Assembly: GCA_024231955.1 (NCBI GenBank)
Contig: JAAEPZ010001024.1
Coordinates: 248,001 to 312,000 of the forward strand
Direction of reading: 5' to 3'
DNA from: a bacterium
GTDB taxonomy: Bacteria; Krumholzibacteriota; Krumholzibacteriia; JACNKJ01
DNA length: 64,000 bases
The first letter of the stretch is position 1; each line of letters begins with the position of its first letter. The notes under the pieces were generated by a model. It made no database searches, was not told where the DNA came from, and saw only the letters and a list, made by a program, of their open reading frames with translations. Made by a program: the position numbers and the translations under genes. Below are positions 54,671 to 63,725 of this stretch, in pieces.

Positions 54671-56851
54671 ATGAATACCAAAACTCCGATACGTGCCGTG
54701 ATTGCCTGGTTGGCGCTCATATTGATAGTGAGCACAACCGGGTTAGTCGCAGCCGATGAACTCGAGTATGTCGACAGCGCACAGTGGACGTTCAACCAGG
54801 ACTGCAGCGTCCAGGGCAATCTTATCGTCACTTCGATGCCCTACGGCGTGCAGATCTGGGATGCCTCCGATCCCGCAGCGCCCGTGATGCTGAGTGACTA
54901 TCACTTCCTCAATGGCGACAAAGCAACCGTAGTCGACGTCATGGACGATCTCGTGGCCGCCATCAACCAGGCCGGAGTGCTGACGCTGCTGGATATCAGC
55001 AATCCCTCCTCACCCGAACTGGTGAACGAGATCAGCGGTTTCGGCGTCTACAACGACATCGTGTTCAGCCAACGCGGCGAAAGCCTCATCGCTTTCATCG
55101 CCGGCTCCACCGGTCTGAAGACCGTGAATCTGACCGATCCCCTCAATCCTGTCATCCTGGATGATCTCGACCTGGCCAGCTATGAATCCAGTCTGAGTGT
55201 TCACGGCGACAGTCTTGTCGTTCTGGCCCGCTACGCCGGTCTTTACACCGTGGACGCCACCGATCCCGCGAGCCTGACGCTCATGGGCTCCGCCTCGATG
55301 AGCGACAGCAGCCTGCGCAACGTCACCACCTCCGGCGACCTGGCCGTGGTCGCAGCCCGCAATGACGGCTTTTATGTCTACGACATCGCCGACCGCACCA
55401 ATCCCTACGAGCTCATCAACGTGATACCCGATCTGGGCGGCGGCTCCTTGCGCGTGCAGGACGTCATGCTCGACGGTGTTACCCTGTACGTCACGACCGA
55501 TCAGGAGGGTGTTGTCATCTACGATCTCGGCACTCCGGCCGCGCCGGTTCTGCTGGGCAATGATCCCGAGTCCTACTACAGCACCGTCGACAGTCACTAC
55601 GCCGACGGCAAGGTCTTCATGACCCACTGGGGCGACGCCAAAGACGGTATTCATATCGTGGATGTCGGCGATACGGCGAATCCCCATTCGCTGGGGCACA
55701 CGGCGGCGTGGGACTTCACCCGTTTCGCCGCCGTTCAGGGCGACATCGTCTACACCGCCATGGGTCACATGGGGAGCTTCGCGCACCGCTTCGACCCGGT
55801 AACCGGCTTCACCTATGAGGGCGGACACTTCGTGCTGAACTCCTGGGGACTCGATACGGCCAACGATCTGGTCTATGTCGCCTCCGCGGCTGAGGGCCTG
55901 GTGATCGTCGACTGGAGCGATCCCGCCGGCGCTATCGAACTGGGCGACCTGAACGTCGGTGTATGCCGCGCTGTCGAGGTTGTGGGCGATATCGCCTACC
56001 TGGCCGTCTACCTTGAGGGTCTGCTGACGGTTGACGTCAACGATCCCGCCAACCCGACATTGCTGGGCGAGAGCGGCTTCGCGCTGCAGTCCATAGCGGT
56101 CAGCATCGAGGGCAACCTGGCCGCCACCGCCGACCGCAATGACGGCATGAACCTCTGGGATATCAGCGACCCGGCGGATATCATCCACGTGGGCAACTTC
56201 CCCACCACCGACAAGACGATGGGTGTGAAGCTGCACGGCGATATCGCCTACGTCTGCGGTTCCGCCGACGGTCTGATAGTGGTCAATATCTCGAACCCCG
56301 CGCTGCCGACGCAGGTGGATCAGTTCCCCATCATGGCCAAGGGTGCCGATATCGAGGGGGATCTGCTGCACGTCGCCACAAATGGGGCGGGTGTGACCTC
56401 CTTCCGGATCAGCGATCCGGCTCACCCGGTTGAGACCGCCAGTTACAATACAACCGGCGACGCACAGGCGCTGGTCGTATTGAATGACATGTTGTTTGTC
56501 TCCGATTACTCGGGGCTGCTGGCCCTGTTCTACGATCACCCCCCCATCGGCATCGATGATCAGCCGCTGCTCGTCGCGGGCACTAGGCTGGCCAGCTACC
56601 CGAACCCGTTCAACCCCGTCACCAGGATCAGCTTCGATCTCAAGCATGCCGGTCACTACAAGCTGGAGATCTTCGACGTCAGCGGCCGGTTCGTATCGCA
56701 ACTGGATGCGAAACGCTTTGAGGCCGGACATCACTCACTGACCTGGCAGGCGCAGGACGCCGATGGGCGCCAGTTGCCCAGCGGAGTCTACTTCGCCCGC
56801 CTGGCTGGAAGCGACGCGGCGGCCGTCACCAAGCTGACGCTGGTGCGCTGA
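54671..56851 (+). CDS. Secreted LVIVD-repeat beta-propeller protein, paralog B
   Basis: A 726-residue paralog of the preceding gene, with signal peptide (about 1-27), the YVDSAQWTFNQDC motif, repeated blades (LLDISNPSSPELVNE, FYVYDIADRTNPYELI, IIVVNISN-like units) and a C-terminal sorting domain starting YPNPFNPVTRISFDL. I choose the ATG at 54671 because GGAG sits six bases upstream; ATG at 54659 overlaps the previous stop (TGATG) and also lies in frame. The two genes are probably cotranscribed, and a terminator follows. Confidence 0.8.
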   Translation: MNTKTPIRAVIAWLALILIVSTTGLVAADELEYVDSAQWTFNQDCSVQGNLIVTSMPYGVQIWDASDPAAPVMLSDYHFLNGDKATVVDVMDDLVAAINQAGVLTLLDISNPSSPELVNEISGFGVYNDIVFSQRGESLIAFIAGSTGLKTVNLTDPLNPVILDDLDLASYESSLSVHGDSLVVLARYAGLYTVDATDPASLTLMGSASMSDSSLRNVTTSGDLAVVAARNDGFYVYDIADRTNPYELINVIPDLGGGSLRVQDVMLDGVTLYVTTDQEGVVIYDLGTPAAPVLLGNDPESYYSTVDSHYADGKVFMTHWGDAKDGIHIVDVGDTANPHSLGHTAAWDFTRFAAVQGDIVYTAMGHMGSFAHRFDPVTGFTYEGGHFVLNSWGLDTANDLVYVASAAEGLVIVDWSDPAGAIELGDLNVGVCRAVEVVGDIAYLAVYLEGLLTVDVNDPANPTLLGESGFALQSIAVSIEGNLAATADRNDGMNLWDISDPADIIHVGNFPTTDKTMGVKLHGDIAYVCGSADGLIVVNISNPALPTQVDQFPIMAKGADIEGDLLHVATNGAGVTSFRISDPAHPVETASYNTTGDAQALVVLNDMLFVSDYSGLLALFYDHPPIGIDDQPLLVAGTRLASYPNPFNPVTRISFDLKHAGHYKLEIFDVSGRFVSQLDAKRFEAGHHSLTWQAQDADGRQLPSGVYFARLAGSDAAAVTKLTLVR

Positions 56852-56874
56852 CGAATAGCCAATATCATTACGGA

Positions 56875-56907
56875 AACCGCCTCGGCTCAGCCGGGGCGGT
56901 TTTTTTC
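56875..56907 (+). terminator. Terminator after the paralog B propeller gene
   Basis: AACCGCC-TCGGC and GCCG-GGGCGGTT arms pair as a long GC-rich stem and run into seven T. Confidence 0.85.
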
Positions 56908-57086
56908 GCCAGGACCTCACACATCATCTCATTGGAACCGATCCCGGCAATCGGATCATCCGCACCTGCAGACAGCTTGATCCCGACCGGGATAAAGGAT
57001 ATGGTCGGTGTGCTGCACAGGACCTTGTATTTACCCGGAAAGATAAATCGGAGCTGTGCGGATCAACTGACTGGAGTGAGTAAGGT

Positions 57087-58109
57087 ATGCGTGAATGCGA
57101 CAGAGTCTTCATCGCCGACAATATCGAGCTTTTCCTCTGTCCGCAATGTGGCGGGGATCTGGTGTTCGACAGTGAGAGTTTGAGTTGCTCCGGGTGCGGG
57201 CAGACCTATGCGGAGGACGATGGCATCTCATCATTGTTCTGGCCCAATGAATGGGATCCGGCCAAAGAGGACGTCACCGCCAGGATCAAGTCGTTCTATG
57301 AAAAGACCCCTTTCCCGAACTACGATGACTTCGACAACGTCGGCAGCTTGATCGCCAAAGCGAGGAGAGGCCTCTTCGCCAAGCTGCTGGACGATCAGGT
57401 TCCGGCGGGCACCCGCATCCTGGAGTGCGGCTGCGGCACCGGCCAGCTGACGAACTTCCTCTCCATCGCCAACAGAACCGTAATCGGCACCGACATCTGC
57501 CTGAACTCGCTGAAAATGGGGAGCGCCTTCAGGGACGCCAATGATTTAAAGAGGGCGCATTTCATCCAGATGAATCTGTTCAGACCCGCCTTCAAGCCCC
57601 GCAGCTTCGACCTTGTGATCTCAAACGGGGTCCTCCATCACACCAGCGACCCGCTGCTGGCCTTCAAGTCGATAGCGAATCTGGTCAAACCAAACGGGTA
57701 CATCCTGATCGGCCTCTACCACAAGTACGGCAGACTCGCCACCGACCTGCGCCGAGTGCTGTTCCGGCTGACCAGGGACAGGATGAAATTCCTGGATCAG
57801 CGGACCATATCCGGAGACATCAGTCAGGCCAAAAGGGATTCCTGGTTCAACGATCAATACAAGAATCCTCACGAATCCAAGCACACGGTCGGCGAGGTGC
57901 TGGGCTGGCTGGAGGAGACCAATTTCAAATTCGTCCACAGCCTGCCCAAAACGGTCCCCTTCGAGAACATAGATCATTCGGAAAGGCTGTTCCAACCGGA
58001 CCGTCTGGGCAACCTGTTCGAAAGGCTGATCGTCAACCTGGGGATGATCGTGACGGGGCACAAGGAGGGCGGGTTCTTCATTGTGATCGCCAGGAAGATG
58101 GGGGATTGA
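57087..58109 (+). CDS. Zinc-ribbon SAM-dependent methyltransferase
   Basis: A 340-residue protein with a Trm112-like zinc ribbon (CPQC at 18-21 and CSGC at about 34-37) and a class I methyltransferase domain: ILECGCGTGQLTNFL, VIGTDICLNSLKMG, FDLVISNGVLHHTSDP and LVKPNGYILIGLYHKYGR. The C-terminal 100 residues are helical and unassigned. AAGGT lies next to the ATG. It is monocistronic; the acceptor could be a lipid or small molecule. Confidence 0.82.
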   Translation: MRECDRVFIADNIELFLCPQCGGDLVFDSESLSCSGCGQTYAEDDGISSLFWPNEWDPAKEDVTARIKSFYEKTPFPNYDDFDNVGSLIAKARRGLFAKLLDDQVPAGTRILECGCGTGQLTNFLSIANRTVIGTDICLNSLKMGSAFRDANDLKRAHFIQMNLFRPAFKPRSFDLVISNGVLHHTSDPLLAFKSIANLVKPNGYILIGLYHKYGRLATDLRRVLFRLTRDRMKFLDQRTISGDISQAKRDSWFNDQYKNPHESKHTVGEVLGWLEETNFKFVHSLPKTVPFENIDHSERLFQPDRLGNLFERLIVNLGMIVTGHKEGGFFIVIARKMGD

Positions 58110-58135
58110 TCCCGACTCGACCGGCCAACGCGAAG

Positions 58136-59104
58136 CTACAGCTCGAAACTCCACCAGGTGCGCAGGCCGTCGACCGCTGCGATCCAGCTGCCGTCCGGCA
58201 GCGGATGGGCATCTAACTGGTGCATGCCGGCCCCGTTCCAATCCCCGTCGCCTGCGTAAATCACACCGTTTCGATAGGGCCGCTCCTCGTAGCGTTCGGG
58301 ATCCAGTTCAAGGATCTCGAAGGCGTTCACGCCGCGACCGTAGAGCGGAAAGGAATCCTGCGCCAGACGGAACAGACGACCATCCCACTCGATCAGTCGC
58401 CCGGCCGGACGGGCGGCCTGACCATCGCCGTCGATAAGTGGACTCGCCGCGTGCTCCCGCCAGGGACCCTCCAGGTTGTCGGCGAAATACAGCCGCAGCG
58501 TTGTGTCCCCATGCGGATTGGTTGAGGCGAAAAGCCACCAGCGATCCCGATAGCGGAGAATCGTCGAGTCCACGAAGATGCCGGTCATCAACTCAGTGTG
58601 GAACTCCCACTCCAGGGGAAAATCTTTCGCCTTGTAGAGCCGCAAGGAGAACGCCTTGTGGCTCTCGGGAAGCATATAGCACTCCCCCTCCCACTCGAAC
58701 ACCTGGGGGTAGGACAGATGAAAGGGCTCCTCCAGCACAACCTGCCTGTAGCTCCAGTCCAGGCCATCGCTGCTTTCGGCAAGCCCGATGCAGCCGATGA
58801 ACGTCTCGCTCGAGATGACCTCGAAGAACATCAACCACTTGTCGTCGTGGGGAAACAGGAAGGGGTCGGCGACCGTGGCGGCGGGCATGTCGTCTATCTG
58901 TTCCGCCGTGAGCACGGGGTTGCGATCGTCCCCGATTGAGGTCATCTCCATGGGCGTAGACCCGGAGTAGATGCCGATCGACCACTGGGTGTGGTGCTTG
59001 CAGAGGGGGATATCCCGCATGCGCCCCAGACGGAATCCCGCCAGGCAACCCAACAGGAAGCCGACAAGTATAAGAGCAGCGACCAGAAATTTGCGGGAGG
59101 TCAT
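58136..59104 (-). CDS. GINT1 N-terminal-type five-bladed propeller lipoprotein
   Basis: A 322-residue exported protein; the N-terminal LVGFLLGC looks like a lipobox, so it may be lipid-anchored. The body matches the N-terminal propeller of glucosamine inositolphosphorylceramide transferase-like proteins: WSIGIYSGS, NPVLTAEQIDDMPAATVADPFLFPHDDKWLMFFEV, LEEPFHLSYPQVFEWEGECYMLPES, LRLYKAKDFPLEWEF and a WWLFAST blade. Here it is a stand-alone unit without the transferase domain, so it may be a carbohydrate-binding or GH43-like protein. No catalytic claim is made. Confidence 0.68.
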   Translation of the reverse strand: MTSRKFLVAALILVGFLLGCLAGFRLGRMRDIPLCKHHTQWSIGIYSGSTPMEMTSIGDDRNPVLTAEQIDDMPAATVADPFLFPHDDKWLMFFEVISSETFIGCIGLAESSDGLDWSYRQVVLEEPFHLSYPQVFEWEGECYMLPESHKAFSLRLYKAKDFPLEWEFHTELMTGIFVDSTILRYRDRWWLFASTNPHGDTTLRLYFADNLEGPWREHAASPLIDGDGQAARPAGRLIEWDGRLFRLAQDSFPLYGRGVNAFEILELDPERYEERPYRNGVIYAGDGDWNGAGMHQLDAHPLPDGSWIAAVDGLRTWWSFEL

Positions 59105-59351
59105 AGGCCCTTTCAGATTAAGTAACGATCACGGCCCACATTAGGCGATCGGCGGATTCATGGCAACAGATTGCCTCGCCGCCGCCAGTCGTAAGTTTCA
59201 GGCGGTTGATAGGGAGTCATCGGCTTTGGTCAAATCACTTCAAACGGACAATTATTCCGACATGCGGCAATTTATTTACTTGATGCAGCAATGACGAATC
59301 ACTAGAATTGCTCATCATTAAATCGAATAGTTCCAGTAGACAGGAGATCCC

Positions 59352-59939
59352 ATGTCTGATCAAGGCCCGAAAGAGTTGGTCAAATCCACGGGACTATTCG
59401 ACGGCGCCTGGAATCTGATCCTGTTTGCCGTCGTTGCCCTCCTCTGGTTCTGCGGCGTCAAGTATGAGACCGACATCACTGCACTCATCGCAGTCGCTAT
59501 TTTTCTGGCTTGGGATCTGAGCTATTTCATCTGGAGTATGAAGACGTCAACGACTCGTCATTTCGATAATCTGACCGACCAAACCACATCCGCCAAAAGC
59601 CATATCTCCTATTTCCTCCCCTTCTATGGTGTGCTCTTCGGAATACTGTTCACCAGCGATCCGGAGAGGATCTTGAGTTTCACTCGGATGCTCAGCGATT
59701 CGGGTGTCAATATGTGGCTCTTCAGCCTGCCCTTGGCGATTGCCTCGCTGGGGCTGTTTTTCATCCCGATTCAGAGCTATTTGATTCAAGATGATTTGAT
59801 TCAAGATGAGAAGAAGGAGAAGAAGGGGACAACGGCTCTCAGGGTGATATTCGTGGTATCCGCCTTCTGCCAGAAAACCTCGATATTCCTGCTTATTCAC
59901 ACGACAATGCGCCTGATCTCCAAAACGGCCTTGATCTAG
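59352..59939 (+). CDS. Membrane protein of unknown function
   Basis: A 195-residue protein with about four membrane segments (LILFAVVALLWFCGV, ALIAVAIFLAWDLSYFIW, FLPFYGVLFGILF and FSLPLAIASLGLFFI) and a charged stretch near residue 150 that repeats LIQDDLIQDE. No family is recognised. AGGAG precedes the ATG. Confidence 0.6.
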   Translation: MSDQGPKELVKSTGLFDGAWNLILFAVVALLWFCGVKYETDITALIAVAIFLAWDLSYFIWSMKTSTTRHFDNLTDQTTSAKSHISYFLPFYGVLFGILFTSDPERILSFTRMLSDSGVNMWLFSLPLAIASLGLFFIPIQSYLIQDDLIQDEKKEKKGTTALRVIFVVSAFCQKTSIFLLIHTTMRLISKTALI

Positions 59940-60007
59940 ACGGTTCACGTCGGGCGGCCGCAATGGTGATCAGGAATCACCGCCAGGACGAACCGGCTTC
60001 GCGCCTT

Positions 60008-60691
60008 TCATCTTGAATAGGCCAGGGAGCGGCCAATCTTGCCCATCTGCCGGATTGCGCCCATCTCACGCAGACAATAGGCCATCTTCTGTGCCCGCCA
60101 CCTGGGCAGACCGGAAGCTGCGGCGAGATCGGCGGTGGTGAACGGTTCCGGCAACCCTGCCGGCAGCAGCGCGACCATGTCCTCCGGGGTTGAGAAGATC
60201 CGACTTTCGACGACATCAACCAGGCGACGCTCCTCGATCACCCAGCCCTTGCGGCGACGTGCCCGCCCCGCTTCGTAACGACGCTTCTCCTCCTCGCGGG
60301 TCAGTAAGACCTCCAGTGTGAAGTTCGGCTCCGCCAACAGGGCGGGGAAACTGACCAGCTCCTCGAAAATCTCCTCGATCCTCCCGCGGCGGGGCGACCT
60401 CCTGCGGCTATCCTCCCCCTTGACGATCCACTTTTCCAGGGCTATGGGATGTACCAGCAGCACCCGGTGCCGCCGGGTGAGATCCAGCAGTTTGCGTTTC
60501 AGCGAGGAGAAGCTCCGCGTCTGGATCTCGATCAACAGATCATCGCGCAGGATGTCGATGATGTACCCCTCCAGCGGCGCTTCGAGACAATCCCCGGGTT
60601 GCGCCAGGCGATTCTTGAGGGCGGCATGCAACGGTCGCTCGTTCAATGTGTTGATCACGGTCGCTGCGGCTTTGATCGGGGTGGGCATCAA
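60008..60691 (-). CDS. Restriction-endonuclease-like domain with C-terminal winged helix, unknown function
   Basis: A 227-residue protein. The N-terminal half contains APLEGYIIDILRDDLLIEIQTRSFSSLKRKL, resembling a PD-(D/E)xK-like core in which the usual lysine is Gln (E-x-Q), followed by a VLLVHPIALEKW strand-helix unit. The C-terminal part (EPFTTADLAAASGLPRWRAQKMAYCLREMGAI) looks like a winged helix-turn-helix. I cannot name a family with confidence; DNA binding is inferred. It is divergent from paralog C. Confidence 0.55.
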   Translation of the reverse strand: MMPTPIKAAATVINTLNERPLHAALKNRLAQPGDCLEAPLEGYIIDILRDDLLIEIQTRSFSSLKRKLLDLTRRHRVLLVHPIALEKWIVKGEDSRRRSPRRGRIEEIFEELVSFPALLAEPNFTLEVLLTREEEKRRYEAGRARRRKGWVIEERRLVDVVESRIFSTPEDMVALLPAGLPEPFTTADLAAASGLPRWRAQKMAYCLREMGAIRQMGKIGRSLAYSR

Positions 60692-60799
60692 TCACTCTCG
60701 TCCTTGGCTGATCGTTGTTTCTCTGGCACAGGCGTTGCAAAAACTGACCAAGAGATAACATCGGAAACCCTAGGACACTACAGGAAATCTGGAGATACC

Positions 60800-63322
60800 A
60801 TGAGCAATCATTATCAATTCGGGAGGGCAGTCCTCGCCACGCTGCTTATAACCCTGGTTATTCAGCTCCTGCCCTGCGCCGCGCACGCGGAGTCCGCATT
60901 GACCTATCTCGACAGCGCGCAGTGGACATTCAACGAGGACTGCGCCGCACGGGGCGATACGATCTACACCACGCTGGCCTATGGAGTACAGATCTGGGAT
61001 GCCGTTAACAAAGAGAACATCCACATGCTCAGCGACATCTATAATGAGGGGCAGAAAGCGATCTCGATCGACATGTGCGACGACATCATGGCCTTCACGA
61101 CAGCCAACGGTCGCCTCAAGGTCTATGATGTCGGCGACCCAGCCGATCCTCAGATGGTGCGGGAGCTCACGGGTTTCGGCATCAATGCCGATGTGGCCTT
61201 TCAGAAGCGGGGGGGCACTCGCCTCTGCTTTGTGGCCGGCTCCTCCGGTTTGAATATCGTCGACCTCACCAACCCGAGTACCGGTGATGTGATCGGTGAA
61301 CTCGACCTGTTCGGTGATCCCGTCAGCATGAGCTTCTTCGGCGACAGTCTCGCCGTGCTCTCCGACAACTACGGCCTGCAGATCGTGGATGCCGTCGATC
61401 CGACCGACCCGGCACTGGTCGGATCGGTCGCCAATGACGACAACTACCTGTACAACGTCACCACCAATGGTCGGATCGTCGTGGTGGCCACCCGTCTCAA
61501 CGGCCTCTTCATCTACGATATCGGCACACCCACCACACCCAGCCTTATCGTCAATTTCGCCGTTGTCCACGACAGCAAGACTTACTGGGTCAAGGACGCC
61601 CTGCTCGACGGCGACACCATGTACGTAGCGGTGGATCAATCCGGTGTGGTCAACACCGAGCAGGCGGGCATCAGGGTTTACGACATGATCAACCCCGCCA
61701 CACCGCTGCTCCTCGGCTACGATGAGGAGTTCTACGAGACCATCAACAACATCTCCATGGCCGACGGCAAAATCTACATGACCCAGTGGGGCTGGATAAA
61801 GGACGGCATCCATATCATCGATGTCAGCGATTCCGCCAACCCCCACTCCCTGGGGCACACCCAGGCCTGGGACTTCACCCGCTTCGCCGCTGTTGAGGAC
61901 GACCGCATCTACACCCCCATGGGGCACATGGGCTGCTTCGTCCACACCTTCGCCGCTCCGGATCACGAGCCCCCCGGCGTCGGTTTCACCGAGGGCGGCT
62001 CCTACTTCGCGCTCAACGCCTGGCATATCGAGATGGATAACGGCGATGCCCACATCGCCACGGCCAGTGACGGCTATGTGATCGTAGACTGGGACACCAG
62101 CGGCGATGGTTCGCTCATCGGCTCCATCTCCCCCTTCTCCGGCACCTGCCGCGATGTCCTCTTGCGGGGCGATGTGGCCTTCCTGGCGGTTTACCGTTCA
62201 GGGCTGGTCTCGGTGGACATCAGTAATCCGGCCTTGCCGACCGAGATCGCCGAGGCCGGCGCCCTCACCAGCGGCAACCAACACGAGGCCATCGCCATCG
62301 ATATTCAGGGGGACCTGGCTTGCGTGGCCGAACGGATTGAGGGGCTGCAACTCTACCGGATCGACGACAACGGTCAGATCCTGGCGCATCTCGGACAGTG
62401 GGTTCCCGGTGTGCGGGTGGTGGATGTACTGATCCGGGGCGATTACGCCTATGTCTGCTGCAACGGCTACACCATGCGGGTGCTGAACATCAGCGATCCG
62501 ACCGACCCCGTCGAGTTGACCTCCATCTCGGTCGAGGCGTTGAGTTGCCATATTGAGGGGGACTTCCTGTTTCTGGCCGCCGGCGGCCTGGGGGTCGTCG
62601 TCTACTCACTGGCTGATCCGGAAAATCCCCTTGAGGTATGTCGCTACAACACGACCCACGAGACCCACTCCGTAAACGTCAGCAACAGTGTGGTCTATGT
62701 CTCCGACTACTCCGCGCTGCTGGCCCTGCGGTTCATCCCCGACACCCCCACCGCCATGAACTTCTTTGCGGTCGGTTGGGATGGGCGGGTCGTGGATGTC
62801 GCCTGGGAGATGGCCGAGTACATCAACCCCGACGACATGCTGCTCACAGCATCACGGCTGAGTCCCCCCGGTCCCGAATCCGAGATCCCCTTCAGCCAAA
62901 ACGGTCCCCACAGCTTCCGGGCCGTGGATGATCGAGCCTCCCTCGAACCCGGTTCAACCTGGCGCTACACCCTATACGCCCGCGATCCGGGAGGGGAATG
63001 GGAGCGCTCCGGGGGGGAGGATATTGACCTGACCTCCATCGTTGGCGATCGATTGGCCCTGACCAACTTCCCCAATCCTTTCAACCCGACCACGATCCTG
63101 CGGATCATGGCCGAGGAGGCGGGCTCTGGACGGCTGGACATCTTCGATCTCGAGGGTAGACTCGTAACGACCTTATTCAACGGCGATTACGAGGCAGGAC
63201 TGCTTGAGATCCCCTGGAATGGACAGGATGCCGCGGGGCGCGATCTCGCCGGAGGGCTCTATTTCGCCAGCCTCTCAAGCCCGAAAGGCCGGGTTAATCG
63301 GCGACTTGTGCTGATCCGATAG
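60800..63322 (+). CDS. Secreted LVIVD-repeat beta-propeller protein, paralog C
   Basis: An 840-residue paralog of the genes at 52392 and 54671, with signal peptide (about 1-31), YLDSAQWTFNEDC, many propeller blades (GLNIVDLTNPSTGDVIGEL, GLQIVDAVDPTDPALVG, IHIIDVSDSANPHSLGHTQAWDFTRFAAV) and the sorting domain FPNPFNPTTILRIM with LDIFDLEGR. Unlike the other two it has an extra fibronectin-like segment of about 110 residues before the sorting domain. The start at 60800 has GGAG nearby; the longer frame from 60449 runs antisense to the neighbouring gene. Confidence 0.8.
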   Translation: MSNHYQFGRAVLATLLITLVIQLLPCAAHAESALTYLDSAQWTFNEDCAARGDTIYTTLAYGVQIWDAVNKENIHMLSDIYNEGQKAISIDMCDDIMAFTTANGRLKVYDVGDPADPQMVRELTGFGINADVAFQKRGGTRLCFVAGSSGLNIVDLTNPSTGDVIGELDLFGDPVSMSFFGDSLAVLSDNYGLQIVDAVDPTDPALVGSVANDDNYLYNVTTNGRIVVVATRLNGLFIYDIGTPTTPSLIVNFAVVHDSKTYWVKDALLDGDTMYVAVDQSGVVNTEQAGIRVYDMINPATPLLLGYDEEFYETINNISMADGKIYMTQWGWIKDGIHIIDVSDSANPHSLGHTQAWDFTRFAAVEDDRIYTPMGHMGCFVHTFAAPDHEPPGVGFTEGGSYFALNAWHIEMDNGDAHIATASDGYVIVDWDTSGDGSLIGSISPFSGTCRDVLLRGDVAFLAVYRSGLVSVDISNPALPTEIAEAGALTSGNQHEAIAIDIQGDLACVAERIEGLQLYRIDDNGQILAHLGQWVPGVRVVDVLIRGDYAYVCCNGYTMRVLNISDPTDPVELTSISVEALSCHIEGDFLFLAAGGLGVVVYSLADPENPLEVCRYNTTHETHSVNVSNSVVYVSDYSALLALRFIPDTPTAMNFFAVGWDGRVVDVAWEMAEYINPDDMLLTASRLSPPGPESEIPFSQNGPHSFRAVDDRASLEPGSTWRYTLYARDPGGEWERSGGEDIDLTSIVGDRLALTNFPNPFNPTTILRIMAEEAGSGRLDIFDLEGRLVTTLFNGDYEAGLLEIPWNGQDAAGRDLAGGLYFASLSSPKGRVNRRLVLIR

Positions 63323-63725
63323 GGTCGGAAAAGCCGATATTCAAGGGATAGTATCCCTCTCGAGGATATCCGCCGACATATGGGTATCCACAGCGCCATG
63401 AAAGTGATGTTGACGGTCGTGATTGGCGTTCAATGATATCACCATGGCGAGAAACGGATCGCCCGTTATCCACATGGATGGCGGGCGATTGAGCCCTGTT
63501 CCTTATACGTCCCTATATGCTTGATTTTCCACAGGTAAGGCGACTTATCCACCGCCCTGTCCACAATCCACACAACCGATTACCAACAACTTACCGTGAG
63601 CTATCCACAGATTACCCACAGTGTGGACACCCTTCCCCACAAGATTTCCACACCCTTTTCCACAGTGGATAACATAAATATTACGGAAGTGAAATCGGTT
63701 TGGACTTGTCCCGATTCAGGGACGA
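63323..63725. other. Non-coding region holding a DnaA-box cluster
   Basis: There is no gene between paralog C and the gnd fragment. The left 140 bases hold no feature I can name; the right part contains the origin-like DnaA-box array, with AT-rich sequence near 63670. Confidence 0.7.
63466..63672. other. Candidate replication origin (DnaA-box cluster)
   Basis: At least ten DnaA-box-like 9-mers lie within 207 bases. A perfect TTATCCACA is at 63466-63474; one-mismatch boxes are at 63525 (TTTTCCACA), 63545 (TTATCCACC), 63601 (CTATCCACA), 63612 (TTACCCACA), 63656 (TTTTCCACA) and 63664 (complement TTATCCACT); weaker ones are at 63557, 63564, 63622 and 63644. The density and lack of coding sequence fit an oriC core; AT-rich AACATAAATATTA follows on the right and may aid unwinding. 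dnaA itself is not in the window. Confidence 0.7.

Noticed and set aside
60449..60799. N-terminal extension of paralog C
   Set aside because: It overlaps the divergent gene antisense and precedes a clear signal peptide and ribosome-binding site.
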